64,000 nucleotides of DNA from Augochlora pura (Eukaryota > Arthropoda > Insecta > Hymenoptera > Halictidae). The stretch spans positions 12,958,001-13,022,000 of the forward strand of contig NC_135772.1 of the NCBI RefSeq assembly GCF_028453695.1. The letters are read 5' to 3'. Position numbers and translations under genes: made by a program. Below are positions 12,986-25,600 of this stretch, piece by piece (position 1 is the stretch's first letter; every line of letters begins with the position of its first letter). The notes below the pieces were generated by a model, which was given only the letters and a program-made list of their open reading frames with translations, did no database searches and was not told the DNA's origin.

Positions 12986-13693
12986 TTATTTTGCAGCTTG
13001 TTCAATGTACGCAATTAGATCTACACGTTCCTGTGGTTTCTTCAGACCAGCGAAGACCATCTTTGTACCAGGAATGTACTTCTTTGGATTTTCCAGGTAT
13101 TCAAACAGTGTGTCTCTATTCCAAGTGATACCTAAAGTAACAAAGACATATTTTAGTATAATATCAAGAATAGGATCACAAGGGTAGTGTGTAACATTAT
13201 AATAATAAAATAAAACCTTTTGCTTTGTTGGCATCAGTGTAACTATATCCAGCAGCTTGTCCAGTTTTCCTTCCAACGATTCCATGAAGATTGGGACCTA
13301 CTTTGTGTTTACCACCAGCTTCAATGGTATGACACTGTGCACATCTTTGTACAAAAAGCTAAAAAAACAAACATAAATAAATTTTTAATTAAACGCATTT
13401 TGTTATTTTTAATAAAAATATAAATAAAAACTAGTAATTAGAATCATCGGTTTGAAATAAAAATTGAATGGAAAGATACATTGATCTTATCAAAAATTGA
13501 TAAAACGTGACGTTTGCTACACACAGACGTTTACGTCACGAAATCGGAATGCCGCGGGAAATTAGTACATTGTGCGAAAAAATTAAATAGATTCGAATGC
13601 ACTTAAAACTAATATTAAAAAATTGTAATATTTTAAATTATTTATTCTTACTTTCTTTCCTTTTTCTACATCACCACCAGCGGGAGCACCCAT
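12986..13693 (-). CDS. Cyt-c: cytochrome c
   Basis: Soluble haem protein of the mitochondrial intermembrane space, carrying electrons from complex III to cytochrome oxidase; in many animals it also takes part in apoptosome activation. Three coding exons: 13693-13652 (MGAPAGGDVEKGKK), 13358-13217 and 13131-12986, joined in phase to 109 residues, the usual length being 108 in insects. The haem-binding CAQCH is at residues 20-24, the axial Met at 86 (PGTKMVFAGLKK), and the conserved WNRDTLFEYLENPKKYIPGT stretch is intact. One extra Gly near the N-terminus explains the added residue. The AG acceptor (TTTAG) just upstream of the ATG, exon starting at 13704, implies a further non-coding first exon, probably ending at the GTAAGT donor at 14876. 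No disabling change, so a functional gene rather than a retrocopy. Confidence 0.97.
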
Positions 13694-15600
13694 TGTTGCT
13701 TCTTCTAAACAATATGTTAAAATGTATATTATATATACATACACATATATCAATATATTATATTAATTATTTAAATATAACAATATTTCTTTTATTTTCA
13801 AAAAACTTTATTTCAAAGTTCGTGTGGATAGAAATTCATTCTACTTAATATTTCTTTCGTTATATAAGTACGAACACGTGGAAAATTGGACGTTTCGTAA
13901 TAATGAGTGAATGAAACATACACAACCTTAACATTTTACAAATCCAAAAAAAAATTTTATCAATTCAGGAAGCACCTACATTCCTCCATTTTTATTCGTG
14001 TTGCATGTGTATGACATATACACAGGCAACAGATTATCTCTAATCAAATCGCGATTTCGATAGGCATTTAGCAATCGACACAGTGAGTAAAATGTTCCGC
14101 CCCGTGCCAAGTATAAAAATGTACTTCAGCACTACTGTGACGACATTGACATAACTGGTTGCTTAAAGGTCAAGTTGTATGTTTAATAAGTACAAGGATA
14201 CATCACAAATTTGATTTAATTTTAGTAAGAAACATAATTTATTGCAATGTGAATAATATTAGCATTTTCATATGTATAACGAATAACAATGCTACTGTTA
14301 CTAATACTATTTGTTTGACATTTAATATGGTTTAAACTAATGACATTAATAAATCCACAGTATTATGCAATATTTCGTAATGAATATTTTAAAATATAAA
14401 ACAAAGGATTTTCATTTTTTTAAGGAATGAAGAAAAATAAATGTTAGACTTACATAGATTTTAACGTAATTAACTATAGCAAATTTTCAGTCAGGTAAAA
14501 ATAATTGTAATTTCAGTCAATTAAAAATTCTACTCTTTTAAAAATTGAAATGTTCTTATTAACGAAAGAGTAATAATAGAGACACATCTCAAGGATAGTT
14601 CTATTACGTAACCCGTGATATTCCACTCAAGACTAAAGTAATTTATATGTTTTGTTCAAATATAAGAAATTTAATTATTTGACTACTCGTGGGTTTATAA
14701 GAATTATGACTCATTTACACGTGTTGGAAACGCCATGCACAATAAAATTTATAACGGTCCGATTTAAATGCATGTTCACTTTTATTACAATTTCAATGAA
14801 GAAAAACACCAATTTAATTTAATCAAAGATTATATTGACTGATAAACGTTTTGATAAAACAGAAAATCGAACTTACGTTAGTTCAGTAGAACTCGCGCGT
14901 GCAAAGTAGTATCGAAGACGTCTGCAGGTCAACAGTAGATGGGATAGATGCTTCGATCGATGTACATATAGTAACCGACTTCCTTTGAGGCAGATTTCAG
15001 AGTACTTGAATGGCTGACGCAACGATTCATAAAACAGTTGAAAATGCAACGCCAGATGACGTTCAAGTGCAATAGAAAACTCCTCCTGATTGGTAAAATG
15101 ATTTTCGAATAATCTACGTTAATTACAAACCAGACCTCTTCACATCATTTATAATATACATGATAATGATACCTTTATGGAAATAATTATTCTATTTAAT
15201 AAACAAAATAAAATTATATAAAATCATGGTTTATTATAACATATAAATTATCGTTCCACTTATAATTTATTTTGAAATATATTTTACTTGATATATTAAC
15301 ATGTTTATGATAGTTTGTATAAAAAATATAGAAATTTCAACGTTTAACCATAGACGAAGTATGAACTAGAGGGCATATTTTACCACAGATATAACAGAGT
15401 TGTTGCTGGCGCCATTATCGATAAGTAATACGTACTAAACTTCAACCATAGAATTTGTAATACACTCACTAATCCTTATTAGTTTTCTTATCTAGTTGTA
15501 TAACGTAAGTACACTCTGTGGTTATGCAATGTGCGAATTGAAAGAGCATCGAAGCTAATGCATAACAAAATTTTGTCGTCTTATTTTCTAAGAAAAAGTC
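13694..15600. other. cytochrome c 5' intron and intergenic DNA
   Basis: AT-rich DNA with no recognisable coding frame. The proximal part is the inferred 5' UTR intron of cytochrome c. The part from about 14970 to 15600 lies between the divergent cytochrome c and GTF2H5 genes and may also contain the 3' UTR of MND1, because MND1 has no AATAAA on its strand until about 15260 (plus-strand tttatt). Confidence 0.5.
14877..14965 (-). promoter_or_regulatory. probable non-coding first exon and promoter of cytochrome c
   Basis: On the minus strand a strong donor (AAC then GTAAGT) follows position 14877, inside a small CpG-containing patch (ctcgcgcgtgc). Together with the TTTAG acceptor at 13706-13705 this would give a 5' UTR intron of about 1.2 kb. 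The outer limit of the exon is a guess. The patch lies about 640 bases from the GTF2H5 start codon, so the two genes are divergent and may share regulatory DNA. Confidence 0.4.
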
Positions 15601-16798
15601 ATGGTAAATGTTACGAAAGGAATTTTGGTCGAATGGTACGTGTATTGAATAAAAATTAAATTATTTTTTCATTCTTTATAATCTAAATCATCCGGAATAT
15701 TAAATTGTTTATTAAGATTTTTTTCAGAAATGTCAAACTTATTTTTACACCAACTTTGAATACCGAAAATGTTATCTGTCCATATGTTAGCAGCTTCTTT
15801 ATAAGTCTACAAAATAAAATATTTGTAAATTTCATTTAAATAAACATAACTACTAATGATTGTAATACCTCTGCTTTTTCTTTAAGTTTAGCTGTAACTT
15901 CTGGATCAGCATCACTAAATTTAGCAATTTGATTTTTCAACTGAACCTCTTTTGCCTTTAGTTCTTCTAGTTCATGTAAGAGAATTTGTCGTTCTTCTGT
16001 ATTTTCCTTTCCCATCTATATATGTCACGTGAAATATCATATAAAATATATGAAATAGTATATTGATGGTTTATTTAAACAGATTCTATTTTGTTTCAAA
16101 CTACAAAAATGTAAATAATGGAGTGCTATATTATTTTGATTACCTGTTCTTTAACACAAAGTTCTTTCAATTTTTGAAGTTTAAATTCTGCCTCCACTAT
16201 TTTTTTAGAAGCTTCTGATATTCTTTGCTCTATAGCAGTTATGTTTCCACTACAGAAGATATTTTTTTATTCTTTATAAGTAGTCAATTTTACAATGAAA
16301 TCAATAAATGGAAAACTTACCCTGGAAATGTCCAGAAATATACAGAAGTACCAATTTTCTCCGATCTTACCAATCCATCATCGACTAATGCTTCAACTAT
16401 ATCTTTCACTGATTGTGTTACAATACCTTTTTCTTTTGGTGCGATTTTTTCTAATTCTTTTATCGTAAAAAATTCTCTTTTTTCATAAAATATTTGAAGC
16501 ATTCTTGCACGTTTCTCATCAAGAGAAACTCCTTTTCGCTTTGACATTTTACCTGTATAATTGACATAAAATAAACCTATTACAGTAACACTTTTTTTAT
16601 TATCTTTTCAGTGATTCAGCTATGAAGGAATTTCTTTTACATCTGGATGAAACTTTTGCCTTAGGACGAAAATTTATAATTCAAGATTTGGATGAAAAAC
16701 ACCTATTCATTTCTGCTGATATCTTAGATACATTACAAGCAAAAGTTGATGATCTTATGGATCAAATATCGTTTCCCTTAGCAGAGAAAGGAATATAA
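15601..16798 (+). CDS. Tfb5: TFIIH subunit 5 (TFB5/GTF2H5/TTDA)
   Basis: Smallest core subunit of transcription factor IIH; it binds p52/TFB2, stimulates the XPB ATPase and is needed for nucleotide excision repair. Two coding exons: 15601-15635 (MVNVTKGILVE plus two bases) and 16612-16798, spliced at gaatg|gtacgt and tttcag|tgattc, giving 73 residues against 71 in the human protein. Family landmarks are all present: MVNVxKGxLxECDxAMK at the start, FLLHLDE, KFIIQDLDEKHLFI and the C-terminal LMDQISFPLAEK. The 976-bp intron contains the whole MND1 gene on the opposite strand. ZNHIT1 begins 68 bases after the stop; there is no AATAAA in that gap, but one occurs at 16890-16895 inside the ZNHIT1 coding exon. 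Confidence 0.95.
15669..16547 (-). CDS. Mnd1: meiotic nuclear division protein 1 (MND1)
   Basis: Partner of HOP2/PSMC3IP in the complex that stimulates DMC1/RAD51 strand invasion at meiotic double-strand breaks. Four coding exons: 16547-16321, 16249-16144, 16015-15869 and 15806-15669; phases 2, 0 and 0 join perfectly to 205 residues, the same length as human MND1. Residues 1-76 are the winged-helix domain (MSKRKGVSLDEKRARML, KIAPKEKGIVTQSVKDIVE, LVDDGLVRSEKIGTSVYFW). A long coiled coil follows (exons 2 and 3, rich in E, K and L). The C-terminal capping region reads AANIWTDNIFGIQSW and IPDDLDY. The gene lies wholly within the GTF2H5 intron, 64 bases from the acceptor-side exon and 33 from the donor-side exon. 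Its untranslated ends must therefore run into GTF2H5 exons or be very short. Confidence 0.95.
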
Positions 16799-16866
16799 AT
16801 ATTGTACAAGAGATATTTCTCTTTCGCTTTGATTACAATCTAGAAATATATATCAAATAACACATA

Positions 16867-17410
16867 ATGGCAGCACGGGAGTCTGGTAGAATAAAAGATG
16901 CATATCAAAAGAGAGTACTTGATGAAGCTGCTCGTAAACGCAGGCAGAAAAAAGCATTGGAAGCTTTGGAACAAGATAATTTCCACGATGATCCACATGC
17001 AGATTTGGGTACACACAACATAACATACTTCAGAAAATTTAATTTGAATAAACATACTTTAAGTGCAAATTATTTGAACTGTTTCAGTAATGAGCAAAAA
17101 GGTACCAAAATTTCAAGAAACATTAGACACCAGAGGTGGTAGAAAGAAAAAAACTAGGTCAGCAGAATATTATAAGCAACGGTTTAGAAAAACTTTTGCA
17201 CAATTAGTAGAAGAGGATCTTAATATTAATCCGAACTCTCCAAACTATGTATCTGCTCAAGCACCACCATCACGCTTTCCTGAACGTCACTTTTGTGCGG
17301 TTTGTGGATTTCCTAGTAATTATACTTGCATTCCTTGTGGTGCTAGATATTGTAGTATGAAATGCTTAGGTACACATCTTGATACAAGGTGTTTAAAGTG
17401 GACAGCATAA
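16867..17410 (+). CDS. Znhit1: zinc finger HIT domain protein 1 (ZNHIT1, p18Hamlet)
   Basis: Subunit of the SRCAP/SWR1-type remodelling complex that deposits histone variant H2A.Z. Two coding exons, 16867-17008 and 17088-17410, with a 79-bp intron (gtacac to tttcag); phase 1 joins as G|TA (Val). The product is 154 residues, equal to the human protein. The N-terminal basic helix (KRVLDEAARKRRQKKALEAL) and DDPHADL are typical. The HIT zinc finger occupies the last 40 residues: FCAVCGFPSNYTCIPCGARY, then CSMKCLGTH and TRCLKW supply the remaining zinc ligands. The start codon is only 68 bases after the GTF2H5 stop on the same strand, suggesting overlapping transcripts or a dicistronic mRNA. Confidence 0.95.
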
Positions 17411-17626
17411 TGAGAAAATGTATTCTTTGTACAAACTGATTAGTGCAAAACGAAGTCAGCATTATATATAAGTCAGCATTAGAGATATAATAGTAAAAAT
17501 ATTATTAAGTTTTGTACTGAAGATTAACATTTCTGCGAGTTAAAAAGATACAAAGTGATAATTATACATATATTGTCAGACTCTTGTAAATATAATAAGT
17601 TTTTTTACAATGAGTACTTTATGGGA

Positions 17627-17632
17627 AATAAA
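17627..17632 (+). terminator. poly(A) signal of ZNHIT1
   Basis: Canonical AATAAA about 217 bases after the ZNHIT1 stop codon, within AT-rich DNA. It would serve ZNHIT1 or, if the two genes are co-transcribed, a GTF2H5-ZNHIT1 transcript. Confidence 0.6.
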
Positions 17633-19618
17633 GTTAATAATTTTACTAATAGCAATTTGTATTTCTTTCGTAGTTGTTATATAGTGAAAAAGCAAATGAA
17701 GTTGTAGACAGAAAACACAAAGTAGTAACAATGAATGTTATATTATTAGATGTGTGAAAACATACCTGTAATTATGAATTTAAATTGATTCTCGAACAAA
17801 AATGCGAATTAATACTATTTCTTGTTATTTCTTTTCTTGCTTCATGTTCACAATATTGCACGTGTAATCGAAAAATCCAATACAACAACCACAGTTATTT
17901 CAATATTAACAAAATAACATATCGAAATCAAGCAAATAGGTTATGACATAGCCAATCAAGTACAAAAAAATCGGAAATGGGCCACCTGTCAAAACTGAGT
18001 AAGATTCGCAGTCACTGTTCTAAGCACGTGTGTATACATTCAAGTTGATTGTATATGTTGGATGTGGCGGGAACGATTATTCATTTAATAAAAACAACAT
18101 TCGCCCTCTGGTGGATTCTAGAAGAATCTTTGGTGTGTGACGAAAGAGACAGGTATAGAAAAGTAGGAAGACGTCTAGTGGAAGGACGTGTGATCATTCA
18201 GAATTATGTGAAGTTTAAAGTCGTGAACACAATCTTAGTTCCGCCTAATACACGGACGGCTTCCAACGGAATTATATACGTGAAAGTGTTGCGATCTTTA
18301 GCCATTGTATTGTGTTGTTGTGAAGGGACTGGTTATCGTATAGGTTACAATAATAGATAGGCATGTAAAATGTCATAGATGTAACATTTGTAAAAGAAGA
18401 GTGGCTAATAAATTATTCTCCTGTTATATCCAATAAATGTACGTATGCCTCGTATGAGTTGCATTTTATGATTCTTTCGATAGTTTGAGAAAGTCGATTC
18501 CTAAACAGTAACGAAGTTTCCTCATGCTACTTAGTGAACGCATTATTAATTGATATTTCGTAGCTGTCTTCAATCAGGTAGAGAACTATTTAATTTCATT
18601 CTATTAGTAATCGTCTCTGCTAACATTACGTTTTCAAAAGACCGACGAACAGTATAATTTGTTGATAAAAGCGCGTATTTAGAACATTCAATTTTCACAA
18701 ACACATTGTGCCCTCTACCGATATCAACCAACATTGTAATGCGACATTTGAAAATATCCGCGCGAAATATCTATCGGAATTTGATTTGCATTTCAATTAT
18801 CTAAAAGCGCACCGGAAGACAACACTATTATGTTATTCAGTGCGATGTGAATTAACCTGTGATACAATTAATACAAAGTTAAAGAATGCGGATGTATGAG
18901 CGGAAAGGAACAATTGAAGGTAACACTGTGTTTACGAATAGATTTATCGAAATAGTTAGAAATAGAAAATTCTTGTGAACAATACATTCGCATATTTTCT
19001 ACTGAAGGTAACAACGAGAGTTAATTAAAAATATTTATGATTTTACAGTTGTTAGTGTATTTGCTTTTAACAAACCCTATTTTGTTGTAAAGTAAATCCG
19101 TACATTAATATTAAAAGAAATCGATGTTAAATTATTTTTTTATAAAAATGAAATTCAAGACGTTTTATTTTTATGAGTTTCTATAATTTCTTTAAATGTA
19201 GATCAGTAAATATGAGGCTGCAATTGTTGCATGAACATTTTTCAAGTTTCCTTTACGTTCTACTCTGTTTTACCAACGCTAGCGGGTCAAAAAGATCACA
19301 TGCATTATAGTACCTAAAAGAGAGAGGTTCTTTTGAATATATGTACATGTATAGTCATAAACAATATCCCTCATTATATGTATCCAGTCACCGTAATTCC
19401 TAATATTCGCTACATGTTTGTAATGTCCTGAGTTTTTTATATCCATTGGTATTTGTATTTATAGGCGGAAATAAAACAGCCGAAGACAATTAGAATAAGC
19501 TTCCATGTGTAATCGTCGGAGGTGGGGGTGGAGTTCGCAACGAAGATAAGATCTTTGCGAACGGTGCAACTCTTTAATTGCAGAAGTTAATTACTGTGTG
19601 CCGCACGGTGCAATAACG
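17633..19618. other. intergenic DNA, probable IPMK promoter and 5' UTR
   Basis: No recognised coding frame. A 100-codon plus frame around 18055-18360 (MLDVAGTIIHLIKTTFALWW) has no known motif. The patch at 17990-18360 contains initiator-like and donor-like sequences (for example acag|gtatag near 18150) and could be the non-coding first exon of IPMK, spliced to the ttgcag acceptor at 19581-19583, 35 bases before the IPMK ATG. This is inference from splice signals only. Confidence 0.35.
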
Positions 19619-22600
19619 ATGACGACTTTAGACTCGCAGTCCGATAAAACATTATGTCACATCGACAAGGTTCCGAGCACGGAATTTGCGGAAACCTCGG
19701 CCGATTCTGAATTCCACGATACCATCAGTCTATTGGAGACTCAGGTAGCCGGACATCCGTCCAATGACAAACGACGTACAATCGGTAAGCAACCGTTTTA
19801 ATTACCATCAGCATTATCGGTGATTTGCATGTACTCATTTCCATCAAAATTAAGTTCGTTTATTTTCCTAAAGTTTATACAGCACTTAAGCAAAATAAAT
19901 CGCACAGTCATAATTGTTTTTCTGAATCTCCGAAACAAGAATTTGAAAATGTCCAATATAAAATAGTCACACAGTTTTTAAACAGGAAAGCGACTATAGG
20001 CTACCCCGTATTTCTATATCGGGTCCGTAGGAAGATTAGCGCGTTGATGGCTACGCCGGTCATATATGGCTGGAGCGATTCTTAGGTCATTTTTAAAAAT
20101 AAATTTCCCTTGCGCTATATTTTCATAAATTTAATCTCTTTTGAATTTGTAGCAATTGAAACAGGCATATAATTAGTGTGATGTATTTCAATTCTACAAT
20201 CTGGTTAACTTCACTTGTTAAATTAACTTATGTACTTTACGTACTTTAATCACTAAGCAGTGTTAACGTTATCCTTCGTCATTGTTTACGTTTATTTGAA
20301 ATATTAGCCGTTATAAAATTAACACGGAATTAATCGCATGTAGATATAGTTTATGTAAGCTTGATAAAGATTTCAGAAAATCAGATTTATGATGTATGGT
20401 TAGTTGACCGGATGTTAGTAACACCAATCAAATTGTTTTTAGTTATAACTACTTAGTAACTCTGTTGACAAAACACGTTCGAGAAAGAGAAGTTGAAAGT
20501 AGTTTCGTTAACTCGGCTATACCTACTGATCCAGTAATCAGTCAGGAAAATTCTGGTACAAATGTACATATTATTTCTTTCGTTATTTACCTTCGATACC
20601 TTCTATTATAACCGGGAGTTTCTGAGGAGTTCCAGTTTAACGATGGCGTAATTTCAGTTTAACGACCAATAGCTAGTATCAAGTTCAGAAGATAACGTGA
20701 CTGTTAGCTCGAATGTAGTTTACATACAACTTCTTCTAAGAAGAAGATGCGATGGAACATTTTGATAAAGAACGACAGTTGATATGCTATATCCAATTTG
20801 ATATGTAGTTCATCCAGCTAAATTAAATTTTGGTTATTATTTAAAATGTCTAATTTAGTCTGTAATGATTGCAAATATTTAATTTAGCTTCCTATAATTT
20901 TAAATATATAATTTAATCTGCAACAATTTGAATATCAGAAACGAACGAAATTTGTTGCGAGTGATACATGGTGAACAAAAATTGTAAATAAGAACTGTTG
21001 TAATAAAATTATTTTAGACGAAAAAATAGTACAGAAAGGACTGATACTTCATTTTTGAATTTAAACTTTTACTAGTATTTCCTTCACGATAAGGAACAAA
21101 TTTTTCCCTCTTATTAACTATCAATTTCATTCGATTAATCTTGTGTCGGATACTTGAGCGACACAATTGTTTCGTCTACAATTGTAGGTCCCATTCAAAT
21201 TCTCACATAGATAAAATACATCCTTTTATCTTGATTCTATATTCTATGACTAATGGAAGTAAGAAACGGTCGCTAATCCGAAATCGAACTGAATGCACTC
21301 AAACGGAGTTACTTAACAGTTTGTTATCCGAATGTTAAATCGTCGAGTGCAAAAAGATTACAAAGCAATTGCGTTGCATAACTTACAACATAACGGTGAA
21401 ACCGTAATTTCATCTTTATGCGCCAGGAAATGTTCTTTCTCACAAACGTCGTACAAAATGGTTTTTGAAAGTTCGTATGTATTATATTTTATCGTTAGGC
21501 TTGAAATCGTTTAGACATACTACTTGAACATTGAAATGTTTCTCGAAATGGTTGGGAAGTCTTAGCAAAACAAACCACTCATTGTTGCTTAGAGATCGAT
21601 ATAAAGTATTTAAAATATATTAAATATATTAATAGCGTAAAATTCGTATCAAGTAATGTCAATAAATTTCAGTATTCGAGATAAATGAAATATAAAATAG
21701 TCCTGGTCAAAATAGTATTTTGATCAGAGAATAACAGAACATGACAGCACTGATCATTGCATACGTACGAATGATAGAAAGAATCAAGTCAAAAGCAAGT
21801 AACAAATTTCTCAGTTAGATTTCGTTTAGCACTTGGCACAATCGATGGATGTAGTAGCATTTGTAAGAAGGATATAGTAAGAAATATTACTTCTGATTGC
21901 GTAAAGGAAACTCGGTTTAACAGACTCCAATAAAAGGAGTCATGCATGTTTAATTTACAAATGAAGAATAGGTTTTCTCGCGATCGTCTTGATTGGTGAC
22001 TGATTTGATGACGTAAGATATAGCGATCCACAAATAAGAAAATTGAACGAGTTTGAACTATTTATACTCCGGAAATGTGCAGTACCTATTGAACGCAACC
22101 AGTATGTTCTGGCTATTGCTTGTTACGCGATTTATCAAATGGCTCTGACTGTGGCCCGGCACTTGAAAGGCTATGCTCCGCAATGCATCTATGTCCAAAC
22201 GAAAAAAAGACCGTGAAACAATTTTCATGTACATTTTTCTCTGGATATCCGACCGATGACAAGGAGATTAAATAAACAGTCATTTAGATAATCTGTGTCT
22301 ATACAGTAAATTTTCCCGAATTGCCCTTCAGCTCGTAAACAAAAATGGATAATTTAGAAAGAGGAGATATGAGTATGCGAGCCTTGCCCCTCGTTTTTAT
22401 AGCTTTTGACGATCAGAAACTAGTACCACGTATTGTTTGAAACAGTCCTGCAACGTTTAATCTAATGAAAATGTAATTAGCTGGTTAACATTTAAAATCG
22501 TTGTACAGATTAACGTTCAGTAATTCTATTTGTATTGGGGAAAGAGCAAATTTCTTTAAAATATGTCCGAATAAAAGAGCTTGTTTGTAACAAGCCAGCT

Positions 22601-25600
22601 TTTTATTTTAAATGTACTCCACTTAGTCCGGTGATGTTGTGCGTGATTTAACTGGAATATTCTGATTGAATGAGACTGCATTACAGAATCATTTTGTGAC
22701 GCTCAAACGCTTATATACATGAATATATGAATAGTTCACGTGTTAGATGGGAATTGTTGATAAATAGTCAATAAAAATGGATTCATAAAGCATCATTGTT
22801 AGACAATTTCTGTATATTGAATGCAAAGACAAACGTGAAGTATTTATTTAAAACTCGGATAGCGAAAGTATCTATTAGCTAAAATAACAATTTTCGTAGT
22901 AATTTGAGAATAGTTATTATAATTTTTTCAAACAATTTTTAATATTTTTTGTTACGCCAAAGTGTCTGGTAACTGTATATGTAAATAAATTCTAAATTTT
23001 AAAAGCAAATATTGCTTCTAGAAGTTAATAAAATATTTTCTTTAAATATCTTAAAAATTTTTGAATTTACTGATTTTTATAATAAAATTTTTACTCATCG
23101 TGTCAATGCATTTCTAGCATTTTAGTCTGAAACTCAGTAAACAACCAGCATCAAGATTTTGAACGTGTTTCTTGTTGACGTCAATATTATAGTGTTTGCC
23201 CTAAGATTACGGAGAAAATATTTATCTAATCGATTCGGAAATTTGATATTGTATCTCTTACGTCTTTTTATATCTGCACATCTATTTTTCTATTTTAGGA
23301 TTTCCGAAAACATAACCTTTTGTGGCAATTTTATTTCTTGTCTCAAGAATTTATCTTTCTTTAACCACTTCTGAGCAGCTTGTCCAATAAATTGACTGTC
23401 TTGGCCATTGAATGCTATTTAACGATCAGTTCAAAGATGTATTAGGATTCATAATGATTCATTTCCACAAAGTTAGTCAGTTCCTTACGTTTTCTACAAG
23501 GACGTTGTTATCCAATAAAAAACTGTTCGCGGTGAATGAATCATGTATTTAGTCCTGAGGTTGAAGTATAACGAGTACAGTAAATTTGGATGTAAAAATT
23601 ATAAAGAAATAACAAATAATAATATAAGTGTTTAGTCAATGTTCCGGCATTGCTGGATCTAGTACTAATTGCGATTAAATAATTGTAGCTTTTAATTTTC
23701 AATAATACCTCGATTTCGTGTGTGTATATGTATTGTATATATATATTGTGACATATATGTATATATATATTGTATATGCATATATCTGGCTGCGTGTCTC
23801 GTGTTTTTATTCCTGTTTAATCGATTTTATTTGTCCTTGTGTATTGATGCACGAGGGAAGAAAACTTCGCCGCTTTAGAATTCTAATTAAAGTAAAAAAT
23901 CGAATGAAAAAGAAATAATTTAGTTACTACCACAAAAAAATCATTATGCAGTATAGTCTTATATAATGTAAAGTACGATTCAGAGACTATTTACATATAA
24001 AATTTTGAAAAACATCGACAGTTTGCAATTCTTTGTTCATTATCTTATTTAAATATGATTTTGCACGAAAATTTAGTTATTAGGATCTGGCTGTCTTTCA
24101 CACCTTCCTTTAAGTATTCTTGGATAGTACTGCCCACTGAATATTTATATCTTACATTGACCTTCTTTATAAAGTTAAATTGTACTCGCATTTTGGACTT
24201 CGTTGCATCTAGTTTTAGCTAATTTTGCATTATCTTGACCTTCGACTTTTGATCTCTTTATTCAATGTATATAGGGTGTACAGAAAATCGTGGTTTAACC
24301 ACCAAGAGTGTGATTCCGCAGTTAAAATTGAGTCGAAAATATACAATCAAATTTTCTCATATATGTCACCGTTTCCGAGAAAATCGAGTTTGAATATTTG
24401 TTAGTTACGTGTCCGTTTAGATACAAAGGGGTTTGACAGACCGGACAAACGAACCAATTCGTGTCTAAATGCACGCATATCAAATTTTCAATCTCGATTA
24501 TTTAGAAAATGAAGCCTTGTATGAAAAAATTTTAATTTATACTTTCGGTTCAATTTTAAGGAGGAGTCGTTCTTTTGCTGACTGTACCACAATTTTTGAA
24601 TAACCTCTGTAATTAAACCGTCTAAAAATGATCTGCGATCTTTTTTATTTTTCACCTTCTATTAGTGTTCTAATATCACACTTTGTTCCCAATTTTGATC
24701 CTCGAATATTAAAAATGAATGTAAAACTATTCGTAGCATTCATCAGGATATACATATTAATTATGATACGCCAACAAATGCGATATTCCCCGATATGACG
24801 AAATGCGATATGAAAATTCGTAAGTAGGAGATACTCAATACTGTTAGAATTGATAAACTAAATACTAAAATTTTTAAAGCTGCTACCTAGTATTAGTTTA
24901 TACGTTATAGGAAATGATCTAAAAATTTAATGACAATTGTATAGAAATAGACCCTGCATCGATTTCTGGCAGACTATTAAACATTAATATTTGGTAATAT
25001 TCTAATAAATTTATAATAATATAATTTTGGTGTTATGGAAATAAATTGGTACTATTCAATGTAACGTATAATGAATAAAGTTTCATCCGTCCTTCTATTA
25101 GAATTTTTCAATCGTCTTTCCGCTACGCTATGCGTGCTATCCATTCATGCGACGTGATGAATCGATTTCATTTTTCTGCTTCACTGTTGAACGCGAGAAA
25201 AGACTGATGAGGAGGAAAAACTGTCCAACTGTTGACGTTTCGTTATTAATTTGGATAGAGTGAGACAGCCAGCACACTAGATGTCCGACTAGCCGACGTG
25301 TCAGCATTGGAATTTATTCATTAGCTACGAAGAATGACCTAACGCCTATTTTTATTTGCTAATCTAAATAATTCTCGTTTGCACGCGTAGAATCATTTAA
25401 CGTGCAACGCATAAAAAAGCAAAAGCTGCGAAGTAAGAGTTTAACGACTTGTGGAACACGAACTACATTAAACTTGGAATAGCTGCGCCGGAGTATTTCA
25501 ATGCTGATAAGAGGTCGCTATAAAAAAAATTATTCGATACAGTTTGAGCAGATCTACTTATCGCTCCGTACGCAATATTGCGGGGAGAAGGGGGTCGCAA

